Shown here: piece by piece, positions 15,987-23,919 of the stretch
Numbering within the stretch: position 1 is the first letter of the stretch
How the letters are laid out: every line of letters begins with the position of its first letter
NCBI RefSeq assembly: GCF_000767465.1
Contig: NZ_CP009291.1
Span: forward strand, 930,001 to 994,000
Length of the DNA stretch: 64,000 nucleotides
DNA from: Novosphingobium pentaromativorans US6-1
GTDB taxonomy: Bacteria; Pseudomonadota; Alphaproteobacteria; Sphingomonadales; Sphingomonadaceae
Reading direction: 5' to 3'
Program-made: the position numbers and the translations under genes
The notes under the pieces: generated by a model
The model's database searches: none
The model's input: only the letters and a program-made list of their open reading frames with translations
What the model was told of the DNA's origin: nothing

Positions 15987-16414
15987 ACTTCAATCGCTGC
16001 TATTTTAACTTCGGCAACTTGATCTTCCAAATTCACTGGTTTTCTCGCTGCAGTCTGTCCAGCACCAAAAGCATACATTGGCGTCGAGCCACTCGATGCA
16101 GTCTGAGCAAAAACCGGTGGTATCGCCTGAGTGTGGTTTGCTCCTGCGATCGTTGAACGCTCGACAAAATCGAACTCGACATCATAGCCCAGCAAGTTTG
16201 CATATTCGGCTACACGGGCAATTGAAATGTCATCACGTCCATTCAGTTGCCGATTCACAACTGATCGATGCACTCCAAGGCAATCGGCCAAGGCAGTCTG
16301 CGTCAACCCATCCTTTCGGCGCTTTTCGTATGCCTTTTGGATTGTGCGATGAACCTTAGCTACCAAGCGTGCAGCAGCACGCCGATGGCCTTTAACACCA
16401 GTTCGATAGGACAT
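15983..16414 (-). CDS. HTH-domain protein, candidate antitoxin
   Basis: A 143-aa basic protein with an XRE-type helix-turn-helix at about residues 20-70: RRKDGLTQTALADCLGVHRS, then VVNRQLNGRDDISIARVAEY and ANLLGYDVEFDF. This HigA-like layout is common in antitoxins. The C-terminal half is low-complexity (Ala, Gln, Thr, Pro). ATG 16414 is preferred to ATG 16447, which has no ribosome site. The gene overlaps the 3' end of the toxin-like gene by 23 bases and the DUF6941-like gene by four. It probably binds and represses its own operon. Confidence 0.65.
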   Translation of the reverse strand: MSYRTGVKGHRRAAARLVAKVHRTIQKAYEKRRKDGLTQTALADCLGVHRSVVNRQLNGRDDISIARVAEYANLLGYDVEFDFVERSTIAGANHTQAIPPVFAQTASSGSTPMYAFGAGQTAARKPVNLEDQVAEVKIAAIEV

Positions 16415-16880
16415 CGTCAGGTTCCGTTCCCTGAATAAATTGTACATCGTCGCCGAATAGCTGAGATCGAAGATGGGCCGCCTCAGCTATATAGCCCCGG
16501 TAGGTATGGTGCTCTAGAATTCGCCACTTCGCATCCACTGCAGTTGCGATGAAACAATCCTTCTGATGAAACCATCCGAACATTCGCACATCAGGTGTTT
16601 TAAGTTCCCAGACGCCATTTTCCTGAGGAATTAGACATTTGAATTGGGTCCCCACCGCTATTTCAACACCTTCGCAGAAATCGGCCAGCAATCCATCGAG
16701 TTGTTCCTCGGGCAAAATCTCAATGTGACGGTCTGACTTCGTTCCTACTATGCGCTGTTCGATCTGTTCCGGCACGCGAGCCAACATGTAAATTCGACGT
16801 TCCTCAAGGCTTCCTGGACCTAAGTCTGGATCGTAGGCAACAAGCGCCCCAGTTTCAACGAGCTCTAACAGTGTTGACAT
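16392..16880 (-). CDS. Candidate toxin (HigB/Gp49-like core), first gene of the trio
   Basis: A 162-aa protein from ATG 16880 (MSTLLELVETGALVAYDPDL). The middle contains ENGVWELKTPDVRMFGWFHQ and KDCFIATAVDAKWRI, which resembles the core strands of RelE/HigB/Gp49 toxins (xVWELR...YRxxY). It precedes and overlaps an HTH gene, the reverse gene order typical of higBA. Toxins of this superfamily cleave ribosome-bound mRNA. The match is by motif and context only; it is longer than classic HigB and catalytic residues cannot be assigned with certainty. Confidence 0.5.
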   Translation of the reverse strand: MSTLLELVETGALVAYDPDLGPGSLEERRIYMLARVPEQIEQRIVGTKSDRHIEILPEEQLDGLLADFCEGVEIAVGTQFKCLIPQENGVWELKTPDVRMFGWFHQKDCFIATAVDAKWRILEHHTYRGYIAEAAHLRSQLFGDDVQFIQGTEPDDVLSNWC

Positions 16881-16920
16881 GTAAGTCAACAACCCTTGAC
16901 AAGGGATGAACGGGCGTTTG

Positions 16921-18083
16921 TCACGACTTGGATACGATGCGCGAAAGCAGCAACGGTAGGCCGATGTCACCCGGCCCATCATCCTTCACCATACCGTCAG
17001 CACTGCTTCGAAAGATTGACGCCAGCACAACTGCGCGCTCTTCAGGGCTAAAATCTTCACGTGTTTCCATTGAAAGAAATGCTTGCGTCATAACGGCTTT
17101 TTCGAGACATTCCGACTTAAGGTGATGCTCGCTGAGGTACAGCTTGGAGAACAGCCTTCCAGCCCAGAAAATCAGTGTCGTCACGCCCAGAACGGCACCA
17201 CTGACAACTATATAAACTGGCGTCCTCAACGATTGGTCAGCATTACTTAGCCCTAGCAAGTAATCTGCAGACCAAATCGCTATCTCGTATATTGCCCACG
17301 CGGAAAGTGCGAAGTACGCTAAGGTTATAAGCCCCAAGCGACCTCCCAACTCCCATGAGACTTCGCCTTGTCCTTCCAATATTGAACCGGCGCAGCCAAA
17401 GCCATCTGCACTTTGTAACGCTGCTCAGTCTCCTGAATACTGGAAACCGCTTCCCAGTTCTCCGTGTACATCTTGGACTGACCATCATTCCAAAGCTTCC
17501 GGCTTCTTTCGAAAAGCTTTCGAGCAGCCAAACGATAGGCCTTGCGCCGTGAGGCGTAGCCCGCTCGTTGATCAGCCTCCAGCTTCTGGAATTTAGATTC
17601 AATCCGCCCGAGACCTTCGCGATAAGCACGCCGTTCACTATTGAACACCGCTTTATCGAGCTTCGCCAGCGCATAAGCTGCACTTGCAGCCTTGAGCGCT
17701 GCAGCAACGCCGACAGGGTCTCCTCTCCAATTAATCTGAGAAGGCGCCATGTCTAGCAGCATAAATTGCATTGCCGGCGTTCGCCCGGTCAATTGGTAGG
17801 CGTCCAGTATCCTCATCCCTTCGTCTGATTGACTAGGTCTCGGCCCAAGATGGCTAGGATGAAACAAAGCCTTCAACGCGCGCGCAATGTGTTCCTTACC
17901 TTCAGGTTCGGCGAATACGGCATCGACATTTCTAAACTTCGCGATCACATCGGTGAAGCGATCATCGGGAGCCTCCGCTAGCCAGGACCAAGCTTCCTTT
18001 TCGCTTTGCCACCAATCTTCTAGATCGCCTCGTGAATGGAAAGTCCGTCGAAATTCGCCCGTTTCGAGTGTAAGATATGCCAC
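16921..18083 (-). pseudogene. DUF6161-like membrane protein, frameshifted
   Basis: Two frames make one protein. The first (18083 to 17325, GTG start) gives 252 aa, largely helical, ending PVQYWKDKAKSHGSWEV. The second (to 16921) continues with LITLAYFALSAWAIYEIAIW, a second span VYIVVSGAVLGVTTLIFWAG, and the ETREDFSPEERAVVLASIF tail. A long cytoplasmic helical domain followed by two C-terminal membrane spans is the DUF6161 architecture. The two frames are joined by a -1 step inside 17325-17380, near TTGGGG. Whether this is a mutation, a read error or real recoding cannot be told here. DUF6161 proteins have no known function but recur in accessory regions. Confidence 0.6.
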
Positions 18084-18173
18084 TTGCTGTCACCCAACTG
18101 ATTTACAGAAATCGAGGCGTTTGCGACCTTCCACTAAGAATTGCGCGTACAAGCAGCTGTGAATGACAGGCAC

Positions 18174-18566
18174 TCAGCGTCCCTCCATCATTGCAGCCTC
18201 GATCGCTGTACGCAGTTCGTAGATCGCCTCATCGTCCTGTGACTTCGTCGCCTGCACCTCACCTGACGAAGTCGCCAACATCAAATGATAAGTCGGCTTG
18301 GGACGAGACCGGTAGGCCAACACCGTTATCACAGCCAGAATGGCAGTGATCCCCCACGAAGCCGTTGAATCACCCTCCGACGAAACTGCCGCGCCCATTG
18401 CTGCCAAGGCGAACAGGATCGTCAAAAACAGTAATGCAATCCATAGGCAGCCGGACTTGTGTTCCACCCGCACATCAACCGAGTTGATCTTGTCGATGGC
18501 GTAGCTCTTTGACCCGAAGCGGGCGAAGTGGACATCGACTGATACTGTTCCGCGTTGATAGACCAT
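18174..18566 (-). CDS. DUF6232-like membrane protein
   Basis: A 130-aa protein from ATG 18566, chosen because GGGGGGAA lies just upstream. The N-terminal part (VYQRGTVSVDVHFARFGSKS, YAIDKINSVDVRVE) forms a small beta domain, followed by two adjacent membrane spans (LWIALLFLTILFALAAMGAA and ITAILAVITVLAYRS) and a C-terminal domain with YHLMLATSSGEVQATKSQDD. This matches the DUF6232 layout. Its function is unknown. It is transcribed in the same direction as the DUF6161-like gene. Confidence 0.6.
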   Translation of the reverse strand: MVYQRGTVSVDVHFARFGSKSYAIDKINSVDVRVEHKSGCLWIALLFLTILFALAAMGAAVSSEGDSTASWGITAILAVITVLAYRSRPKPTYHLMLATSSGEVQATKSQDDEAIYELRTAIEAAMMEGR

Positions 18567-18667
18567 CAAATTCCCCCCCAACGAAATTTTGTATATCACT
18601 TCGCCGCTTGCGGCTCAGCGCGCGCCTCGCGCAGATCGATCCTCGCGTTGTAGCCATGCTTGCTGAC

Positions 18668-19009
18668 CTATTCGCGCTTCGACTTGTGTTTCGGTTTGGG
18701 TTGCTTCGGCCATATAAGATCGAATCCAGATCCATTACGCCACGCCGTGCCGAACCCGTTATCAATGGCTAACGCGAGATCATCTGCGTGCGGCTTACAG
18801 TCAACGACAATCAGAAGTTCAGGATCGCCAGCGTGCTTCTGATGATAGTCTAGTAGCTGCCCAATTGCCGCACGAATAGCAAAGCGTACGGTTGCCAGAT
18901 CACAAGGCTTGATTTCAACAAGGATATGTCGGCCTTTCTTGTCGACATACCTTACGTCGACCCTCTCAATATTCGGCTCGATCGAAGAGGCGCCGGATCC
19001 CGCAAGGTA
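18668..19009 (-). pseudogene. C-terminal half of an IS-split PD-(D/E)XK nuclease gene
   Basis: The minus-strand frame is open from the IS edge to TAG at 18668-18670 and carries the nuclease core: VDVRYVDKKGRHILVEIKP with the D...ExK catalytic pattern, then AIRAAIGQLLDYHQKHAGDP and a strand ELLIVVDCKP. It lacks a start because an IS3-family element cut it from its N-terminal half (20305-21120). Deleting 19007-20304 (one GTA copy plus the element) joins TAC to CTT in frame and gives a 384-aa protein. Confidence 0.8.
19007..19009. repeat. 3-bp target site duplication (left), GTA
   Basis: GTA at 19007-19009 matches GTA at 20305-20307 on the other side of the IS3-family element. A 3-bp duplication is normal for this family. 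Confidence 0.75.
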
Positions 19010-19072
19010 TGACGTGGTGCTGGAAATCTGGACAGGGTGTTAAGCTCATCCCGACCTAAGGAATGGACGGGA

Positions 19073-19357
19073 ATGAAGAAGACGAGAAAGCGCTACAGCG
19101 CGGAATTCAAGGCGAAAGTTGCGATGGAGGCGATCCGTGGTGAACTGACGCTGGCGGAACTGGCTGCGAAGCACGGCGTCCACCATACGATGATCGGGGG
19201 ATGGAAGCGTCAGGCGGTGGACGGGATGGCCAGCCTGTTCGACGGCGGTGAGCAGGCGTCGAAGACGGAGACCGAAGCGGAAATCGAGAAGCTGCATGCC
19301 AAGATCGGGCAATTGCTGGTGGAGCGGGATTTTTTGGCGAAAGCCTCCGGTCGATGA
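19073..19357 (+). CDS. IS3-family transposase OrfA
   Basis: A 94-aa HTH protein (KRYSAEFKAKVAMEAIRGEL, LTLAELAAKHGVHHTMIGGW) with a C-terminal leucine-zipper-like helix (EIEKLHAKIGQLLVERDFL). ATG 19073 begins MKKTRKRYSAEFK, the usual OrfA start. Near its end T TTT TTG (19330-19336) in frame is a -1 slippery site that can fuse OrfA to OrfB. The stop overlaps the OrfB ATG as ATGA. Confidence 0.9.
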   Translation: MKKTRKRYSAEFKAKVAMEAIRGELTLAELAAKHGVHHTMIGGWKRQAVDGMASLFDGGEQASKTETEAEIEKLHAKIGQLLVERDFLAKASGR

Positions 19358-20244
19358 GCGCGGGCCAGAGGCGATTGCTGATCGAGCCTGCTCACCAGCG
19401 CCTGTCGATCGCGGCGCAGTGCCGCCTGCTGTCGATCAGCCGGTCTTCCTATTATTATACGCCTGCGCCTCAGAGCGAGGAGACGCTGGCGCTGATGCGG
19501 GTAATCGACGAGACGTTCATGGACTGTCCGTGGTACGGCAGCCGGCAGATGGTGCGGCACCTGCAGCGGCTTGGTCATGCGGTGGGCCGCCGCCGGGTAC
19601 GACGGCTGATGGCGCAGATGGGGCTGGCGGCGATCTACCAGCGCCCGCGCACGAGCGATCCGCACCCGGAGCATCGGATTTATCCCTATCTGCTGCGGGA
19701 CATGAAGATCGAGCGGCCCAATCAGGTGTGGTGTGCGGACGTGACATATCTACCGATGCGCCGAGGCTTCCTCTATCTCGTTGCGATCATGGATTGGGCC
19801 ACCCGCAAGGTGCTGGCCTGGCGATTGTCCAATACCATGGACGCGGCTTTTTGCGTCGAGGCTCTGGAGGATGCCATGGCCCGCTTTGGCAAGCCGGACA
19901 TCTTCAACACCGATCAGGGCAGCCAGTTCACTTCGCAGGCCTTCACCGGCGTGCTGCGGGCGGCCGAAGTGAAAATCAGCATGGATGGCAAGGGGCGCTG
20001 GATGGACAACGTCTTCATCGAGCGCCTGTGGCGCTCGGTGAAGTACGAGTGCGTCTATCTGCACGCCTTCGAGACGGGTTCCGAACTGCGCGCAGGCCTG
20101 TCCCGCTGGTTCGCCTATTACAACCATCACCGGCCTCACTCACGCCTTGCAGGCAAAACCCCGGCAGAGGCATATGGGCAAATCGACGCTTCAGATCATG
20201 GGGGGCATGCCCCCCATGATCTGATCACCAGAATGGCGGCGTAA
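19354..20244 (+). CDS. IS3-family transposase OrfB (DDE integrase domain)
   Basis: A 296-aa transposase with the HTH_21-type segment (PWYGSRQMVRHLQRLGHAVG) and an rve integrase core. NQVWCADVTYLPMRRGFLYL gives the first Asp, DIFNTDQGSQFTSQAFTGVL the second Asp, and DNVFIERLWRSVKYECVYLH the Glu. The end has HHRPHSRLAGKTPAEAY. It is full length, so the element is probably still able to move, either as OrfB or as the OrfAB fusion. Confidence 0.93.
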   Translation: MSAGQRRLLIEPAHQRLSIAAQCRLLSISRSSYYYTPAPQSEETLALMRVIDETFMDCPWYGSRQMVRHLQRLGHAVGRRRVRRLMAQMGLAAIYQRPRTSDPHPEHRIYPYLLRDMKIERPNQVWCADVTYLPMRRGFLYLVAIMDWATRKVLAWRLSNTMDAAFCVEALEDAMARFGKPDIFNTDQGSQFTSQAFTGVLRAAEVKISMDGKGRWMDNVFIERLWRSVKYECVYLHAFETGSELRAGLSRWFAYYNHHRPHSRLAGKTPAEAYGQIDASDHGGHAPHDLITRMAA

Positions 20245-20304
20245 ACAACAACCGGATGAGCTTAACTTAGCCGCAAACCTGTACAGGAAGGCGGGACCAC
20301 CTCA

Positions 20305-20307
20305 GTA
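20305..20307. repeat. 3-bp target site duplication (right), GTA
   Basis: Partner of GTA at 19007-19009; the IS3-family element lies exactly between them. Confidence 0.75.
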
Positions 20308-21120
20308 AGTCTCAAAATCCGATTGCAGTTTATGATGCTTCGGCGTGACCTGGACCTCGTTCTCTTGCAGATAACGAGAGTAGGAATTTATCGCCGTTCC
20401 AGCACTCCGCACGCCACTGCCGCGACGAGGCGGCGGTGCATTACGGACGCCTGCTGATTGCACAGCATCAAAATCATCCGTGGAAAGCCAAGCAAGCCCA
20501 GGATGCGATGCAGGCAGCGCTTCCTGGACAATAGCTAAAGCTTGATCAGGCCTGATCGCCTGATAGCTGCCATGCATTTTGACGATAGCCTGGCGAGGCA
20601 CTGAGGTTCCTGAAGGAATAACATCGTCGGGAACAATCTCAATTGGTTTGTTGAACCATACGAAATGCGATTGAGGGCATCGCCATTGAACCGCCGAGTG
20701 CGCTTCCTTCCAATGTCTATCGAATTCCGCTTTGCTCGCCTTCCGCTTCCTGATCCCCTCCAGTTCCCAAAGGTCTTTGCCGTTTGCCTTCAGCTTGAGG
20801 TCCTTCGCAATTGCGCTACGATCGTCCTCGTCGTTCGCATAGACAGCGCAGGCTAGGCCTACAGCATAGAATCGACCATCGCGCATGGTGGTCATAATTA
20901 TCCCGAGATCGCCCCTAGCGGCATAATCGAACATCAAGCCTTTCCCTTGGGTATGGAAGACCTTCCAGCCATTCCAGACCCAATCGGTTCTGCCGTTCCA
21001 CTCTTCATGGCCATAGCCATGCTCACCGGCATAACCACCCGAAGTCACTTCGCCTGTGGGACCAAGATAGCCATTGTTGTTCCAAACGACTGGCTTCAAA
21101 ACCACCATCTTTCCCATCAT
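20305..21120 (-). pseudogene. N-terminal half of an IS-split PD-(D/E)XK nuclease gene
   Basis: 272 residues beginning MMGKMVVLKPVVWNNNGYLG and including the GYGHEEWNG motif near residue 35, then GDLGIIMTTMRDGRFYAVGL, which suggests a small beta-rich recognition domain. The final residues HHKLQSDFETY are followed by a stop contributed by the IS. The C-terminal nuclease half is at 18668-19009. A recognition domain plus an ExK nuclease suggests a stand-alone, perhaps modification-dependent, restriction enzyme. That role is an inference and the recognition domain is not identified. As it stands the product lacks the nuclease domain. Confidence 0.75.
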
Positions 21121-21250
21121 CGAATCCTACTCATTGTCGGCCCAGCAAGCACCGAATGCTTGCGAACAACTAACGGCCAGAAATTTGCGCTTGAGACAGC
21201 TTTAGTGACGAAGAGGACCGCCGATTGGCCGTCCCCTTACATCGGGAAAG

Positions 21251-22309
21251 TCACTTCCCCGCCCCTTCCAGCTCACTAACCCGCCCGAGCAGCGCATCGG
21301 AATGCTGGTAGATGTCAGTCGGACCCGTCACCGAGTAACGTTCCTCGTCCTTGCCTGAGAAGAGACCGAGGTAGCGGGCGGTTGGGCTGTTGAAGTGTAG
21401 GCGCGCGATGGTGCGGCGGTTGTTGTCGTCCAGGAGGACGGCGCAATAGGACTTTGCATCGCGCATCACGATACGTTCGGGGTTCACCGACTTTGAGCAG
21501 ATGGCGCGGATGATGTTGAAGCCATCGATCTCAACCTGCGTGGTTTCGATGCCGTCGCTCTCGGGCGCGGGCTCATCCGCCGGTTCGGGGTCATCATTGC
21601 GGGTCATGGCGTTTTGCAAACGCTCGTCGATGCCCTGCCGAATGATTGCGCCGATCGCCTGAGTGATCGCGCCCTGGTATTTCTCGCGGACCTGCTTGGT
21701 GAGCATGCCATCGTGAAGGCGTGAGGCGACTACGCGCACGAACTCTTCGGAAGGTTCGGCGAACTCCTTCTTCAGTTCAGCCATCACCTGAGACTGCAGC
21801 TTGAGCGTGCCGGCTTGGGCGACGATGCGCTCGACATCGAACTCGGCCTTCTGGAAGGCGCTGAGATGGCGCAGGTCCGACTTGCGATATTCGTCCAGGT
21901 TGAACGTGAAGAACGGCTTTTCGTCCATCATGTTGGCTTTGTCGGAGTCCGTGAAAAACTTGTAGACGACGCCGTTGGTGAGGAGCGCGACACGGGCATC
22001 GGTCGCCGCAAAATACCGGAATAGCTGACTGGCGTGCTTGATCGACAGATCGCCGTTGACGGGTTTGCACTCGACCAGAACAGTGACCTCACCGCTCACG
22101 CAAAGGGCATAGTCGACCTTCTCGCCCTTCTTGGTGCCGACATCGCAGGTGAACTCCGGCTTCACCTCTGCCGGATTGAAAACATCGAAGCCCAGCGCGC
22201 GCAAGAATGGCATCACGAGCGTGGTTTTCGCAGCCTCCTCTGTCTCGAGAATCTCGCGATGCTGGCGTAGACGAGCCTGCAGCTCAGCGATGTTGGCTTC
22301 GAAGTCCAT
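21251..22309 (-). CDS. Orphan type I restriction HsdR N-terminal-domain nuclease
   Basis: A 352-aa protein with the HSDR_N-type endonuclease fold. ETEEAAKTTLVMPFLRALGF and DVFNPAEVKPEFTCDVGTKK precede GEKVDYALCVSGEVTVLVEC, giving the D...ExK catalytic pattern (Asp in KVDYA, ECK). RYFAATDARVALLTNGVVYK follows as in HsdR. No helicase motor, HsdM or HsdS gene is nearby, so it acts alone or is a solitary prophage protein. The C-terminal third (DGFNIIRAICSKSVNPERIV) is a second conserved domain of unknown role. Similar stand-alone proteins occur in many prophages. Confidence 0.82.
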   Translation of the reverse strand: MDFEANIAELQARLRQHREILETEEAAKTTLVMPFLRALGFDVFNPAEVKPEFTCDVGTKKGEKVDYALCVSGEVTVLVECKPVNGDLSIKHASQLFRYFAATDARVALLTNGVVYKFFTDSDKANMMDEKPFFTFNLDEYRKSDLRHLSAFQKAEFDVERIVAQAGTLKLQSQVMAELKKEFAEPSEEFVRVVASRLHDGMLTKQVREKYQGAITQAIGAIIRQGIDERLQNAMTRNDDPEPADEPAPESDGIETTQVEIDGFNIIRAICSKSVNPERIVMRDAKSYCAVLLDDNNRRTIARLHFNSPTARYLGLFSGKDEERYSVTGPTDIYQHSDALLGRVSELEGAGK

Positions 22310-22482
22310 TTCACCCCCTAGTAGTCAAGCAAATGCCGAGACCACTAGAAGTTCACGGCATATCGATTGCCCCTACTAAGGCAAATGCGTAAATCAGCGA
22401 TGATATGAACAAATTTTAATCAGGTGAAATTACTGCCCCTGAAAACATCGAGAGATGTCAAAAGCACATAGATTACGCTTGG

Positions 22483-22680
22483 TCAGATTAATGCAGAGGG
22501 CTGAGCCATCACCTGCGCTTGACTTGCCCGCCCTTCCCGGCGTTGCTCGTGCAAATGATCAATTGCCTGTTGCCACTCGACCTTCAGCACATAATGCCCA
22601 CCCATTCGGCGAGCCAACCTGTCAGCAGTGCGGGACACTTCGTCGATAGCCTCTAGAGTGCGCGGATCGCTGATCGTCAT
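22483..22680 (-). CDS. Small hypothetical protein, 65 aa
   Basis: A short helical, charged protein (MTISDPRTLEAIDEVSRTAD, RLARRMGGHYVLKVEWQQAI) with GGGGAGG seven bases upstream of the ATG. It lies divergently next to the dCTP deaminase gene. No family was recognised. The ribosome site is the main support. Confidence 0.45.
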   Translation of the reverse strand: MTISDPRTLEAIDEVSRTADRLARRMGGHYVLKVEWQQAIDHLHEQRREGRASQAQVMAQPSALI

Positions 22681-22761
22681 CTGGCCTCCCCTTCATTGGC
22701 ACTTGCTTTTGTCACTGAAACACATTCCTTTTGCCATCGCAATGCTGCGAGAGGAGGGAAA

Positions 22762-23030
22762 ATGCCGGACGAGCCGAACGCGATCATATATCCTGAATTG
22801 GTTTTCGGAATCGCCGGCCCCATCGGTATTGATATCGACGCAATTTCTCAAACGTTGACCGAAGCGTTGCAAGCTGTGGATTATCGCACGCTACCCATCC
22901 GCATCACAGACGAAATTGAACGCGAACAAACCGAAATTCTGAAGCCAGTATCGAACGACTACGAATCAACGATGGCTTACAAAATGGATCATGCAAGCGC
23001 GATTTGCCGCAGGTATGGTTCTCCTGATAC
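22762..23030 (+). pseudogene. N-terminal part of an IS66-split anti-phage dCTP deaminase gene
   Basis: ATG 22762 (MPDEPNAIIYPELVFGIAGP) opens the degenerate P-loop-type N-terminal domain of two-domain defence deaminases (GIAGPIGIDIDAISQTLTEA). It continues to YKMDHASAICRRYGSPD and is cut at 23030 by an IS66-family element. The rest of the gene begins at 26104. Removing 23031-26103 (element plus one CCTGATAC) restores a 550-aa frame. GGAGGGAAA stands upstream of the ATG. I saw no clear counterpart of the regulatory RNA (AvcI) that precedes Vibrio avcD in the 81 bases upstream. Confidence 0.85.
23023..23030. repeat. 8-bp target site duplication (left), CCTGATAC
   Basis: Identical to 26096-26103. 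An 8-bp duplication is characteristic of IS66-family insertion. Confidence 0.92.
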
Positions 23031-23093
23031 GTAACCGCTGATCCTACCCCACGTATCCGTGTGCTGCGCTGAGGACTAAATCCGCACGAGACG

Positions 23094-23519
23094 ATGAGGA
23101 ACTCGGCAGTGACGGATGAGATTGATACCGGGTCAAACGGGGATTTGACGTGTGCGTCGCACAGTGCAATTTCGCGTTTATCCGACAGTTTGGCGTCCAC
23201 ACGGCGGCGCTACGAGCGGTGGCCGGATGAAGAGCGTGACCGCATTCTTGCTGAGAGCTTCGCGCCTGGGAGGACGGTGGCGCAGGTCGCACGGGATAAC
23301 GGTGTTGGCCTGGGCCTGTTGCACTATTGGCGTCGACAGGCGCGGGCAGCGGGCGTTGTCGAGGAATTGCGGCTCGTACCCGTGACGGTCGTTGCGGAAG
23401 CGGAGCAGGCGAGCCAGACCGCCGGCATGGAACTGATCGTGCGCGACGTGACCGTTCGTATCCGGGGTGCGATCGAGGCGGACCATCTGCGCACGGTGCT
23501 GGCGGCGATCCGCGCGTGA
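23094..23519 (+). CDS. IS66 TnpA (OrfA-like HTH protein)
   Basis: A 141-aa protein with a transposase-8-type HTH: RRRYERWPDEERDRILAESF, APGRTVAQVARDNGVGLGLL, HYWRRQ. The C-terminal region (RGAIEADHLRTVLAAIRA) matches IS66 TnpA proteins. It is required with TnpB and TnpC for IS66 transposition in known members. Its stop overlaps the TnpB GTG. Confidence 0.85.
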   Translation: MRNSAVTDEIDTGSNGDLTCASHSAISRLSDSLASTRRRYERWPDEERDRILAESFAPGRTVAQVARDNGVGLGLLHYWRRQARAAGVVEELRLVPVTVVAEAEQASQTAGMELIVRDVTVRIRGAIEADHLRTVLAAIRA

Positions 23520-23869
23520 TCCCCATCGATGGAAGCGTGCGGATCTATGTGGCCACGCAGCCCGTAGACTTCAGGGCCGGGATTAACCGGCTCATGGGAC
23601 TGGTGACGCATGTGCTGGGCCATGACGCCTGCGCCGGGGATGTCTTCGTCTTCCGCAACAAGGGAGCAGATAAGGTCAAGCTGGTCCGTCATGACGGGTC
23701 CGGCGCGGTTATGGCGACGAAATGGCTCGACCATGGGAAGTTCCATTGGCCGCCGGTGCGAGGTGGAACGCTGGCTCTGAGCGGGGCGCAGTGCGTGGCG
23801 CTGCTGTCTGGTCTGGATTGGCAGAAATTGCCGTCGCAAGAGGCCCGTCGCCCTGCATTTTATGGCTGA
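23516..23869 (+). CDS. IS66 TnpB (Orf2 family)
   Basis: A 117-aa IS66 Orf2-like protein, GTG start overlapping the tnpA stop (GTGA). Signature segments are VRIYVATQPVDFRAGINRLM, CAGDVFVFRNKGADKVKLV and DGSGAVMATKWLDHGKFHWP. Its biochemical role is unknown, but it is essential in tested IS66 elements. Confidence 0.92.
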   Translation: MIPIDGSVRIYVATQPVDFRAGINRLMGLVTHVLGHDACAGDVFVFRNKGADKVKLVRHDGSGAVMATKWLDHGKFHWPPVRGGTLALSGAQCVALLSGLDWQKLPSQEARRPAFYG

Positions 23870-23919
23870 AATCGGTGGTTTTTAAGTGGCGGCGGGAAGC
23901 CTGTGTGGTATAGGCAACC

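Larger units (their letters stand above)
19010..20304 (+). mobile_element. IS3-family insertion sequence (1295 bp)
   Basis: The element has imperfect terminal inverted repeats beginning TGA(C/G)GTGGT and extending through CTGGACAGG / CTGTACAGG. A 12-bp identical segment TTAAGCTCATCC occurs further in at both ends. It carries overlapping orfA and orfB and is flanked by GTA duplications. The stop codon that ends the N-terminal part of the split nuclease gene (20302-20304) is the first three bases of the element read on the minus strand. The clean duplication and intact genes indicate a fairly recent insertion. Confidence 0.88.

Noticed and set aside
19248..20219. 323-codon plus-strand frame over the IS3 transposase
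   Set aside because: Out of frame with the clear DDE transposase; residues are Arg/Ala/Pro-rich shadow.
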